64,000 nt of DNA, taken from Pelomonas sp965229315 (lineage in GTDB: Bacteria; Pseudomonadota; Gammaproteobacteria; Burkholderiales; Burkholderiaceae_C). Both the position numbers and the translations under genes were made by a program. The notes below the pieces were generated by a model. That model saw only the letters and a list, made by a program, of their open reading frames with translations. It made no database searches and had not been told where the DNA came from. Shown one piece after another: positions 50,504-58,676 of the stretch; the stretch's first letter is position 1; each line of letters opens with the position of its first letter. The stretch is taken from contig NZ_CBDDJA010000001.1 of assembly GCF_965229315.1 (NCBI RefSeq), positions 310,001 through 374,000 of the forward strand, read 5' to 3'.

Positions 50504-51727
50504 ATGCAGTCATCCCCTCGATTCAACCGCCGCCTGGGCCTGCTGGCCGGCGCCGTCGCCCTCATCGCGCTCGGCGCCGTGGGCATCGCCCAGTTCGGCC
50601 AGCCCGCGCACGCCAGCCCGGCAGCGGCCGCACCGCCCGCCACCCCCGTGTCCGTGGCCCAGGTCGTCAGCCGCGAGATCTCGGCATGGAACGAGTTCTC
50701 GGGCCGGCTGGAGGCCGTGGACCGCGTGGACGTGCGCGCCCGCGTGTCGGGCGCCGTGCAGTCGGTCCACTTCCGCGAGGGCAGCCTGGTCAAGGCGGGC
50801 GACCTGCTCGTCACCATCGACCCCGCGCCCTATCAGGCCGAGGTGGCGCGCCTGGAGGCGCAGGTGGCCGCCGCGCAGGCCCGCGTGACCTACACCGCGA
50901 GCGAGGCGCAGCGCGCCAGGTCGCTGCTGGAGGAGCGCGCCGTGGCCCGCCGCGAGTTCGACGAGAAGGACAACGCCGCCCGTGAAGGTGCGGCCAACCT
51001 GCGCGCCGCGCAGGCCGCGCTGCAGTCGGCCCAGCTCAACCTCGGCTACACGCAGGTGCGGGCGCCGGTGGCCGGCCGCGTCGGCCGCATCGAGGTGACG
51101 GCCGGCAACCTGGTCGCCGCGGGCGCCGGCGCGCCGGTGCTGACGACGCTGGTGTCCGTCAGCCCCATCTATGCCAGCTTCGACGCCGACGAGAAGGTGG
51201 TGCGCGACGTGCTGGCCTCGCTGCCCGGTGCCGACGGCAACGCCCGCGGCGAACGCCGCGGCCTGGAGCGCGTGCCGGTCGAGATGCTGAACAATGACCG
51301 CACCACGACCGGCCGCATCCAGCTCGTCGACAACCAGGTGGACGCCAGGAGCGGCACGCTGCGCGTGCGCGCCGTGTTCGACAACAAGGACGGCGCCCTG
51401 ATGCCGGGCCAGTTCGCCAAGCTGCGCATGGGCCAGGCCAGGAACGAACCGGCGCTGCTGGTCAACGAGCGGGCCGTGGGCACCGACCAGGACAAGCGCT
51501 ACGTCATCGTCGTCGGCACCGGCAACCAGGCCGAATGGCGGCCGGTGACGCTGGGCGCCAACGTGAACGGGCTGCGCGTCGTGACCAGCGGCCTGAAGGG
51601 CGGCGAGCGCATCGTCGTCGGCGGCCTGCAGCGCGTGCGGCCGGGGTCGGTCCTCGCGCCCAAGGACGTCGCGATGGACGTCAAGCCGGAGCTGGCGGCG
51701 CAGCAGGCCAGCGCCAAAACGTCCTGA
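50504..51727 (+). CDS. RND efflux periplasmic adaptor (MexE/AcrA-like)
   Basis: A 407-residue membrane-fusion protein. An N-terminal membrane-anchor or uncleaved signal helix (about residues 13-35) is followed by RARVSGAVQSVHFREGSLVKAGDLLVTIDPAPYQAEVARLEAQ, an alpha-hairpin, LGYTQVRAPVAGRVGRIEVTAGNLV, and the beta-barrel domain. There is no lipobox. GGAGAAAC precedes the ATG. It lies between the hydrolase-like gene and the permease, with a strong hairpin in the gap to the permease. Confidence 0.95.
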   Translation: MQSSPRFNRRLGLLAGAVALIALGAVGIAQFGQPAHASPAAAAPPATPVSVAQVVSREISAWNEFSGRLEAVDRVDVRARVSGAVQSVHFREGSLVKAGDLLVTIDPAPYQAEVARLEAQVAAAQARVTYTASEAQRARSLLEERAVARREFDEKDNAAREGAANLRAAQAALQSAQLNLGYTQVRAPVAGRVGRIEVTAGNLVAAGAGAPVLTTLVSVSPIYASFDADEKVVRDVLASLPGADGNARGERRGLERVPVEMLNNDRTTTGRIQLVDNQVDARSGTLRVRAVFDNKDGALMPGQFAKLRMGQARNEPALLVNERAVGTDQDKRYVIVVGTGNQAEWRPVTLGANVNGLRVVTSGLKGGERIVVGGLQRVRPGSVLAPKDVAMDVKPELAAQQASAKTS

Positions 51728-51774
51728 TCGCTCTCCTGATCTAAGAAGCCCAACCCCACCCGCGAGCGCTGTCT

Positions 51775-51797
51775 GCGGGCCGGTCCAGCCGGCCCGC
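51775..51797 (+). repeat. Hairpin inside the RND operon
   Basis: A perfect 9-bp stem GCGGGCCGG/CCGGCCCGC with loop TCCAG lies between the adaptor and permease genes, with no T run after it. It could protect or process the mRNA and tune the adaptor/permease ratio. Confidence 0.55.
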
Positions 51798-51846
51798 GGG
51801 GGGCGTGCTGTCGCCTGAAAACGCGTCGCTCGCACCAGGAGTACCC

Positions 51847-54800
51847 ATGAACTTTTCCAAATTCTTCATCGACCGCCCCATCTTCGCGGGCGTGCTGTCG
51901 CTGCTGATCTTCATCGGCGGCCTGCTGTCGATACGCGCGCTGCCGATCTCGGAATACCCCGACGTCGTGCCGCCGTCGGTCGTCGTGCGCGCCCAATACC
52001 CGGGCGCCAACCCCAAGGTCATCGCCGAGACGGTGGCCACGCCGCTGGAGGAGGCCATCAACGGCGTCGAGGACATGCTCTACATGAGCAGCCAGGCGAC
52101 CACCGACGGCCTGATGACGCTGACCGTCAGCTTCAAGCTGGGCACCGACCCGGACAAGGCGCAGCAGATGGTGCAGAACCGCGTCGCGCAGGCCGAGGCC
52201 CGGCTGCCCGAGGAGGTCAAGCGCCTGGGCGTGACGACCGTCAAGAGCAGCCCCGACCTGACCATGGTCGTGCACCTGACCTCGCCCAACGCGCGCTACG
52301 ACATGACCTACCTGCGCAACTACGCGCTGCTGAACGTCAAGGATCGCCTCGCGCGCATCCCGGGCGTGGGCCAGGTGCAGTTGTTCGGCTCGGGCGACTA
52401 CTCGATGCGCATCTGGCTGGACCCGCAGAAGGTCGCCGAGCACGGCCTGTCGGCCAGCGACGTGGTGGCGGCCATCCGCAGCCAGAACGTGCAGGCCGCC
52501 GCTGGCGTGGTGGGCGCGTCGCCGGGCCTGCAGGGCATCGACCTGCAACTCTCGGTCAACGCGCAGGGCCGCCTGCAATCGGTCGAGGAGTTCGGCGACA
52601 TCATCGTGAAGAGCGGCGAGGGCCGGAACTCGGGCGCCGTGACGCGCCTGCGCGATCTCGGCCGCCTCGAACTCGGCGCGTCGGAGTACGCGCTGCGCTC
52701 GCTGCTGGACAACAAGTCCGCCGTGGCCGTGCCCATCTTCCAGGCCCCGGGTGGCAACGCGCTGGACATCTCCAAGAACGTGCGCGAGACCATGGCCGAG
52801 CTGAAGGCCGGCATGCCCGAGGGTGTGGACTACACCATCGTCTACGACCCGACGCAGTTCGTGCGCGCGTCCATCGAGTCCGTCATCCACACGTTGCTGG
52901 AGGCCGTCGCGCTGGTGGTGCTGGTCGTCATCCTGTTCCTGCAGACCTGGCGCGCGTCCATCATCCCGCTGCTGGCCGTGCCGGTGTCCATCGTCGGCAC
53001 GTTCGCGGTCATGCACGGCTTCGGCTTCTCGATCAACGCGCTGAGCCTGTTCGGCCTGGTGCTGGCCATCGGCATCGTCGTGGACGACGCCATCGTCGTG
53101 GTGGAGAACGTGGAGCGCAACATCGCGTCGGGCCTGAGCCCGCGCGACGCGACCTACCGCGCGATGCGCGAAGTCTCCGGCCCCATCATCGCGATCGCGC
53201 TGACGCTGATCTCGGTGTTCGTGCCGCTGGCCTTCATCACGGGCCTCACGGGCCAGTTCTACAAGCAGTTCGCGCTGACCATCGCCATCTCGACGGTGAT
53301 CTCGGCGATCAACTCGCTGACCCTCTCGCCGGCACTCGCCGCGCTGCTGCTGAAGGATCACCACGCGCCCAAGGACGCGCTGACGCGGGGCATGGACCGC
53401 GTGCTGGGCGGCTTCTTCGGTCGCTTCAACCGGCTGTTCGCCCGCAGCTCCGAGAAGTACGGCAGTGGCGTGAAGACGCTGATGTCGCGCAAGGCCGTGA
53501 TGATGGTCGTCTACCTGGCGCTGGTGGCGGCCACGGCCGGGCTGTTCAAGGCCGTGCCCGGCGGCTTCGTGCCCGGACAGGACAAGCAGTACCTGATCGG
53601 CTTCGCGCAGCTGCCCGACGGCGCCACGCTGGACCGCACCGAAGACGTGATCCGCCGCATGACCGACATCACGTTGAAGACGCCGGGCGTGGAGCATGCG
53701 GTCGCGTTCCCGGGCCTGTCGATCAACGGCTTCACCAACAGTGCCAGCTCGGGCATCGTGTTCGCGACGCTCAAGCCCTTCGAGGAGCGCAAGACCAAGG
53801 ACCTGTCCGCGGGCGCCATCGCGGGCTCGCTGAACGCGCAGTACGGCGCCATCGAAGACGCCTTCATCGTCATGTTCCCGCCGCCGCCCGTGCAGGGGCT
53901 GGGCACCACCGGCGGCTTCAAGCTGCAGCTGGAAGACCGTGGCGGCGTGGGCTACGAGGCCATGGACGCAGCGGTCAAGGCCTTCATGGCCAAGGCCGGC
54001 ACGGCGCCGGAGCTGGCGGGCCTGTTCTCCAGCTACCAGGTCAACGTGCCGCAGCTGTTCGCCGACCTGGACCGCACCAAGGCACGCCAACTCGGCGTGG
54101 CCGTGACGGATGTGTTCGACACGATGCAGATCTACCTCGGCAGCCTGTACGTGAACGACTTCAACAAGTTCGGCCGCACCTACTCCGTGCGTGTGCAGGC
54201 GGACGCCGCCTACCGCGCCCGCGCCGAGGACATCGGCGCGCTGAAGGTGCGATCGTCCTCGGGCGAGATGGTGCCGCTGGCCGCGCTGATGAAGGTCACG
54301 CCCAGCTTCGGCCCCGAGCGCGCGCTGCGCTACAACGGCTTCCTGGCCGCCGACATCAACGGCGGCGCCGCACCGGGCTTCTCGTCGGGCCAGGCGCAGG
54401 CCGCCGTGGAGCGCATTGCCGCCGAGACGCTGCCCCCGGGCATCGGCTACGAGTGGACCGACCTGACCTACCAGGAAAAGATCGCCGGCAACTCCGGCGC
54501 CTGGGTGTTCCCGCTGGCCATCCTGCTGGTGTTCCTGGTGCTCGCGGCCCAGTACGAGAGCCTGACGCTGCCGATCGCCATCCTGCTGATCGTGCCCATG
54601 GGCCTGCTGGCGGCGATGACCGGCGTGTGGCTCAGCCATGGCGACAACAACGTGTTCACGCAGATCGGCCTCATCGTGCTGGTCGGTCTGAGCGCGAAGA
54701 ACGCGATCCTGATCGTCGAGTTCGCCCGCGAGCTGGAGTTCGCCGGCCGCACGCCCATGCAGGCGGCATTGGAAGCGGCGCGCCTGAGGCTGCGTCCCAT

Positions 54801-55089
54801 CCTGATGACGTCGATGGCCTTCGTCATGGGTGTGCTGCCGCTGGTGCTGTCCACCGGTGCCGGCGCCGAGATGCGCCAGGCCATGGGCGTGGCGGTGTTC
54901 GCCGGAATGATCGGCGTGACCGTCTTCGGCCTGTTCCTGACGCCGCTGTTCTACGTCATCGTGCGCCGCCTGACCGGCAATGCGCCGCTGCGCCACCATG
55001 GTGGCCAGGTCGCGGTGCCAGCCGCTGCCGCGCAGGCCGTCGTGCCCGTCTCTCCTGTCGTTGACGCCCTCCCGCAACGAGGCAAGTGA
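51847..55089 (+). CDS. RND efflux pump permease (HAE-1, MexF/AcrB-like)
   Basis: A 1080-residue proton-driven multidrug exporter starting MNFSKFFIDRPIFAGVLSLLIFIGG. Twelve helices and two large periplasmic loops are evident. The proton-relay aspartates lie in LAIGIVVDDAIVVVENVERN near residue 412. The porter-domain text EVKRLGVTTVKSSPDLTMVVHL and GALKVRSSSGEMVPLAAL matches MexF-type pumps. AGGAG precedes the ATG. The stop overlaps a possible GTG of the outer-membrane factor gene. Confidence 0.96.
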   Translation: MNFSKFFIDRPIFAGVLSLLIFIGGLLSIRALPISEYPDVVPPSVVVRAQYPGANPKVIAETVATPLEEAINGVEDMLYMSSQATTDGLMTLTVSFKLGTDPDKAQQMVQNRVAQAEARLPEEVKRLGVTTVKSSPDLTMVVHLTSPNARYDMTYLRNYALLNVKDRLARIPGVGQVQLFGSGDYSMRIWLDPQKVAEHGLSASDVVAAIRSQNVQAAAGVVGASPGLQGIDLQLSVNAQGRLQSVEEFGDIIVKSGEGRNSGAVTRLRDLGRLELGASEYALRSLLDNKSAVAVPIFQAPGGNALDISKNVRETMAELKAGMPEGVDYTIVYDPTQFVRASIESVIHTLLEAVALVVLVVILFLQTWRASIIPLLAVPVSIVGTFAVMHGFGFSINALSLFGLVLAIGIVVDDAIVVVENVERNIASGLSPRDATYRAMREVSGPIIAIALTLISVFVPLAFITGLTGQFYKQFALTIAISTVISAINSLTLSPALAALLLKDHHAPKDALTRGMDRVLGGFFGRFNRLFARSSEKYGSGVKTLMSRKAVMMVVYLALVAATAGLFKAVPGGFVPGQDKQYLIGFAQLPDGATLDRTEDVIRRMTDITLKTPGVEHAVAFPGLSINGFTNSASSGIVFATLKPFEERKTKDLSAGAIAGSLNAQYGAIEDAFIVMFPPPPVQGLGTTGGFKLQLEDRGGVGYEAMDAAVKAFMAKAGTAPELAGLFSSYQVNVPQLFADLDRTKARQLGVAVTDVFDTMQIYLGSLYVNDFNKFGRTYSVRVQADAAYRARAEDIGALKVRSSSGEMVPLAALMKVTPSFGPERALRYNGFLAADINGGAAPGFSSGQAQAAVERIAAETLPPGIGYEWTDLTYQEKIAGNSGAWVFPLAILLVFLVLAAQYESLTLPIAILLIVPMGLLAAMTGVWLSHGDNNVFTQIGLIVLVGLSAKNAILIVEFARELEFAGRTPMQAALEAARLRLRPILMTSMAFVMGVLPLVLSTGAGAEMRQAMGVAVFAGMIGVTVFGLFLTPLFYVIVRRLTGNAPLRHHGGQVAVPAAAAQAVVPVSPVVDALPQRGK

Positions 55090-55094
55090 TCATC

Positions 55095-56504
55095 ATGAAA
55101 TCGACTCTGACCCCACTTTTCGCAGCCCTGCTGCTGGCCGGCTGCGCGTCGGTCGGCTCCGTGGCCCCGGCCCAGTTGCCGCAGGCACCCGTGGCCTACA
55201 AGGCCGTGACCGCCAGCGACGCGCCGGCCCTGACCGCGAGCTGGTGGCAGCCCTTCGCCGACCCGGTGCTGGACGACCTCGTCACCCGCGCGATGGCAGC
55301 CAACACCAGCGTGCAGGCGGCCGCCAACCGGCTGGCGCTGGCCCGCGCCGCGCTGGGTTCGGCCCAGTCGGCCCGCCTGCCGCAGCTCGGTGTGTCGGCC
55401 GGCGCCGGCCGCTCGTCCACGCCCGGGCAAACCATCCCGCAACCCGCGACGCAGTACAGCGCCGGCCTGAATCTGGCCTACGAGCTGGACCTGGGCGGCC
55501 GCCTGCTGCACGAGCGCAATGCCGCCGCGCTGGACGTGCAGGCCCGCGAGCAGTTGTTGGCCGACGCCCGCTTGCTGGTGCAGGCCAACGTGGCGCGCGG
55601 CTACCTGGCGCTGCGCGCGCTGGACACCGAGCGCGACATCGTGCGCGACACCGTCGCCGCCTACGGCGAGACGCTGTCGCTGACCGAGAAGCGCGCCCGC
55701 GCCGGCGACGTGGCCGACCTGGACCTGGCCCGCGTGCGCGCCGAGCTGGCCGCCAACGAGGCCGAGGCGCTGGCGCTGGACCGCCGCCGTCTGGAGCTGG
55801 AGACGGCGCTGGCCGTGCTCGTCGGCGAGCCCGCGTCCGACTTCAGCCTGAAGCCGACGGCCTGGACGACGGCGCTGCCCGCCGTCCCCGCCGGCCTGCC
55901 CAGCGAACTGCTGCAGCGCCGCCCCGACCTGGCCGCCGCACGCAGCCAGCTGCAGGCGGCGCAGGCGCGCGTGGGCGTGGCGCAGGCCGCCTGGTGGCCC
56001 AGCCTGTCGCTGACGGCGCAGGGCGGCGGCATTTCCAACGAGCTGTCCAACCTGCTCAAGAGCGGCGCCGGCACCTGGGGCATCGGCCTGCTGGGCGCGC
56101 TGCCCATCTTCGACGGCGGCCGGCGCGAGGCCGGCGTCAACACCGCCAAAGCCCAGCTCGACGGCTCGGCCATCGCCTTCCGCGAGCAGTTCCTGCTGGC
56201 GCTGAAGGATGTGGAAGATCAGCTCGGCTCGCTGACGCTGCTGCAGGCCCAGGATGCCGCCAGTGCGCGTGCGGTCAGCGCGGCCGGGCAGGCGCTGCGG
56301 CTGTCGGACACGCGCTACCGCAACGGCCTCGTCAGCCAGCTGGAGTTGCTGGACGCGCGCCGCAGCGAGCTCGCCAACAAGCGCGCCGCGCTGCAGGTGC
56401 GCTCGGCACAGTACCAGGCGACCGTCGGGCTGATCCGCGCGCTGGGCGGCGGCTGGTCGGGCAGCGTCGCGACGACGCTCGCGGCGAACCGCGAGGGGCG
56501 CTAG
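55095..56504 (+). CDS. NodT-family outer-membrane efflux channel lipoprotein
   Basis: A 469-residue TolC-like trimeric channel protein with a lipobox (C17, LLLAGC). The duplicated OEP repeats start at about residues 60 (DLVTRAMAANTSVQAAANRLALARAALGSAQSARLPQLGVSAG) and 275 (LLQRRPDLAAARSQLQAAQARVGVAQAAWWPSLSLTAQGG). It completes the adaptor-permease-channel set of the operon and could also serve the MdtB-like pump at 33-38 kb. The ATG 55095 is chosen since it starts the signal peptide; a GTG at 55086 overlapping the permease stop is possible. Confidence 0.94.
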   Translation: MKSTLTPLFAALLLAGCASVGSVAPAQLPQAPVAYKAVTASDAPALTASWWQPFADPVLDDLVTRAMAANTSVQAAANRLALARAALGSAQSARLPQLGVSAGAGRSSTPGQTIPQPATQYSAGLNLAYELDLGGRLLHERNAAALDVQAREQLLADARLLVQANVARGYLALRALDTERDIVRDTVAAYGETLSLTEKRARAGDVADLDLARVRAELAANEAEALALDRRRLELETALAVLVGEPASDFSLKPTAWTTALPAVPAGLPSELLQRRPDLAAARSQLQAAQARVGVAQAAWWPSLSLTAQGGGISNELSNLLKSGAGTWGIGLLGALPIFDGGRREAGVNTAKAQLDGSAIAFREQFLLALKDVEDQLGSLTLLQAQDAASARAVSAAGQALRLSDTRYRNGLVSQLELLDARRSELANKRAALQVRSAQYQATVGLIRALGGGWSGSVATTLAANREGR

Positions 56505-56516
56505 GCGCGCAGGCGC

Positions 56517-56750
56517 CTAGATCGCCGGCACGCCGACGCCGGGGCCTTCGGGCTCGGCCTTGCAGTTGGGCTTGCAGACCACTTCGTTGCGGCCCAGCAG
56601 CCGGATCGACTGCAAGCTGGCCGGCGCGCGGTGCTTGCCGCATTTGAAGCAGGAGCGGGTGTGGCCACTGCCCAGGAAGGGCGATCCGCCCACCTTGGAC
56701 GCGTAACGCAGCCCATCTTGTCGGACCGCGGTGACGGTGTCTTTACTCAT
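56517..56750 (-). CDS. 77-residue Cys4 small protein (paralogue A)
   Basis: A small soluble protein with four cysteines, C34-F-K-C37 and C59-x3-C63, arranged like a zinc-binding knuckle pair (SCFKCGKHR ... VVCKPNCK). Its N-terminal DGLRYASKVGGSPF is shared with the 78-residue protein encoded at 57582-57818, so the two are paralogues. The start codon ATG is the last three bases of a perfect 11-bp hairpin in the mRNA leader. It is divergent from tdk. A metal- or nucleic-acid-binding role is inferred from the cysteines only. Confidence 0.78.
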   Translation of the reverse strand: MSKDTVTAVRQDGLRYASKVGGSPFLGSGHTRSCFKCGKHRAPASLQSIRLLGRNEVVCKPNCKAEPEGPGVGVPAI

Positions 56751-56779
56751 TGCTTCGTACGGGTCGGAACGAAGCAATG
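56748..56779 (-). promoter_or_regulatory. 11-bp hairpin enclosing the start codon of paralogue A
   Basis: CATTGCTTCGT (56748-56758) and ACGAAGCAATG (56769-56779) form a perfect 11-bp inverted repeat around 10 bases. On the minus strand the RNA folds so that the ATG is paired at the foot of the stem. It could block translation until melted or bound, or act as a protein-binding palindrome. Confidence 0.6.
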
Positions 56780-56917
56780 ATTGACGCACACGCCACATGA
56801 CAGCGCCATCTCGCTAGCCCGGGGTTTCACCGCAAACGCGACGAAACCGCGGGTTGTCCCGACCTCGACCTGAGGGGTCGGCCTGCGGGGACAATGCGAG
56901 CCCGCTCCGAACGACCC

Positions 56918-57478
56918 ATGGCCAAGCTTTTCTTCCGTTATGCCGCGATGAACGCCGGCAAATCCACTGCCCTGCTGCAGGTGGCGCACAACTACGAGGA
57001 GCGCGGCCACCATGTGCGCATCTTCACGGCCCGGCTGGACGACCGCTACGGCAAAGGCTTCGTGACCTCGCGCCTGGGGCCGCAGCGCGAAGTGGAGCAG
57101 TTCGACGCCGACACGGACTTCATCGCACTGATGGGTGAGAACCCCGGCATCGCCTGCATCCTCATCGACGAGGCGCAATTCCTCAGCAAGCACCAGGTGC
57201 AGCAGTTGCACGAGATGGCGCACCTGCGCAACCTGCCGGCCATCTGCTACGGGCTGCGCACGGATTTCCAGGGCGAACTCTTCCCCGGTTCGGCCACGCT
57301 GCTGGCGCTGGCCGACGAGATGGACGAGATGAAGACGATCTGCGACTGCGGCCGCAAGGCGACCATGAACATGCGCGTGGATGCCCATAACCGCAAGGTC
57401 ACCGAGGGCGCCCAGGTCGAGATCGGCGGCAACGCGCGCTACCGGTCAGTCTGCGGGCGGTGCTTTCGCCAAGGCTGA
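56918..57478 (+). CDS. tdk: Thymidine kinase
   Basis: A 186-residue type II thymidine kinase that phosphorylates thymidine in the salvage pathway. The P-loop is RYAAMNAGKSTALLQ, the catalytic base region is CILIDEAQFLSKHQV, the lasso/substrate loop is ICYGLRTDFQGELFPGS, and the zinc knuckle is ICDCGRKA with SVCGRCF. It stands between two inward-facing paralogous Cys4 miniproteins and is followed by strong inverted repeats. Confidence 0.96.
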   Translation: MAKLFFRYAAMNAGKSTALLQVAHNYEERGHHVRIFTARLDDRYGKGFVTSRLGPQREVEQFDADTDFIALMGENPGIACILIDEAQFLSKHQVQQLHEMAHLRNLPAICYGLRTDFQGELFPGSATLLALADEMDEMKTICDCGRKATMNMRVDAHNRKVTEGAQVEIGGNARYRSVCGRCFRQG

Positions 57479-57500
57479 CAAGCCGCAGCGTCACGCCCTC

Positions 57501-57570
57501 GATTCATTGAAGGGCCAGGGAGCCCGTCAATGAATCGCCCCCCAGGGGGCTCAGCCAGCGCATCCGCTGG
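57501..57570. terminator. Inverted repeats between convergent tdk and paralogue B
   Basis: GATTCATTGA (57501-57510) and TCAATGAATC (57527-57536) form a perfect 10-bp stem with an inner GGGC/GCCC pair. A second hairpin CCAGCG/CGCTGG lies at 57555-57570. No long T run follows; they probably stop or protect both converging transcripts. Confidence 0.55.
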
Positions 57571-57581
57571 CCGGGGGCCAA

Positions 57582-57818
57582 CTATTTGGCGGCGATCTGT
57601 GCGTCCAGCTCCTTGCAGGACGGCGAGCACACGGGCTGTGACTTGCCCAGCAGCTTCTTTGACTTGAGCATGGCGCGCGGGCGGTGCTTGCCACAGAGGA
57701 AGCAAGACATCGTTGCGGCGCCAAAGGAAGAGGTCGCCGCGAAAGGCGAGCCGGGAGCTTTGGAGCGGTAGCGCAGACCATCCGCTTCGATGGTGGTCTT
57801 GGTGGTTTCTTTGGCCAC
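57582..57818 (-). CDS. 78-residue Cys4 small protein (paralogue B)
   Basis: The partner of the protein at 56517-56750: ADGLRYRSKAPGSPF then C39-F-L-C42-GKHR and VC64-S-P-S-C68-K. It keeps the four cysteines, the GKHR turn and the LLG segment between them. The start is a GTG at 57818 with AGGA upstream. It converges on tdk. The duplicated Cys4 design suggests zinc binding, and function is unknown. It is not a fragment, since both copies have full, similar lengths and separate control regions. Confidence 0.78.
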   Translation of the reverse strand: MAKETTKTTIEADGLRYRSKAPGSPFAATSSFGAATMSCFLCGKHRPRAMLKSKKLLGKSQPVCSPSCKELDAQIAAK

Positions 57819-57914
57819 ACTGGTCCTGTCGAAGAGTGTTGTAAGAGGTGACGCGTGGGCAGACGCGCGGGCCCCCTATTTTCCACGATGTGCGAAACCA
57901 GCGGACTAGGGCTT

Positions 57915-58676
57915 TCAACACCCTTTGAAAACCGCCGGCCTCTTGCCGGCCCAGGCGGCCTGGCCTTCGGCCAGATCGACCGAATCGCGCGCTTTCAGGA
58001 TGTCCGCAGCCAGCCTGTCGGCATCCAGCCGGCCGGCGGCCAGCGCGTTCAGGTGCTGCTTCATCGGCAACAGGGCCAGTGGTGCCATGCCCAGCAGTTC
58101 GGCCGTCAGCGCGGCCAGCGCAGCATCCAGCGTCTGCACGTCGGGCAGCAACTGGTCCAGGTAGCCGCAATCCAGCAGCGCCGCCGCGTCCAGCGTGCGG
58201 CCGGCCAGCAGCACCTGCTTGGCGGTCGCCAGGCCCAGCCGCTCGACGAACCGCCGCAGCCCGCCGGCATAGAAGTGCAGGCCGATGCGCGCGGCCGGCA
58301 CGAACATCTCGACGGCCGGCGCCCCGAGGCGGAAGTCGCAGGCCAGCGCCAGGTCCGCCGCGCCGCCGTAGACGCCGCCATGCAGCCGCGCCACCGTGAT
58401 GGGCCGCGCGGCCTCCAGCGCATCGGCCATCTCGCCGAAGCGCGCGCCCGCGTCGATGGCGCCCAGAGCGCCCAGATCGAAGCCGCTGCAGAAGTGCCGG
58501 CCTTCGCCGGCCAGCACCAGCACGCGCACCGCCTCCTCGGCGTTCACGTCCTCGATGAGTCGCTGCAGCATGCCCAGGTCTTCGGCGGCGAGGCGGTTGG
58601 CCTGTCGCGGCCGGCGCAGCGTGATGCGCGCGACGCGTCCATCGACTTCAAGCAGCGGCGCGTGCCCGCTGCTCAC
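57915..58676 (-). CDS. Enoyl-CoA hydratase/isomerase-family protein without the catalytic Glu pair
   Basis: A 253-residue crotonase-fold protein. Diagnostic blocks are VARITLRRPRQANRL, LVLAGEGRHFCSGFDLGAL (acyl-CoA oxyanion), ARLHGGVYGGAADLALACDFRLG and FVPAARIGLHFYAGGLRRFVERLG. The two glutamates of hydratases are replaced by D108 and A128, so water addition is unlikely; it may be an isomerase, hydrolase or thioesterase of the superfamily. The start is a GTG at 58676 overlapping the stop of the upstream unknown gene as GTGA, so translation is coupled. Confidence 0.85.
   Translation of the reverse strand: MSSGHAPLLEVDGRVARITLRRPRQANRLAAEDLGMLQRLIEDVNAEEAVRVLVLAGEGRHFCSGFDLGALGAIDAGARFGEMADALEAARPITVARLHGGVYGGAADLALACDFRLGAPAVEMFVPAARIGLHFYAGGLRRFVERLGLATAKQVLLAGRTLDAAALLDCGYLDQLLPDVQTLDAALAALTAELLGMAPLALLPMKQHLNALAAGRLDADRLAADILKARDSVDLAEGQAAWAGKRPAVFKGC

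Noticed and set aside
51499..55077. A 1192-codon open frame on the minus strand
   Set aside because: It is antisense to the second RND permease, with His/Arg/Gln-rich composition and no recognisable family. It is a shadow.
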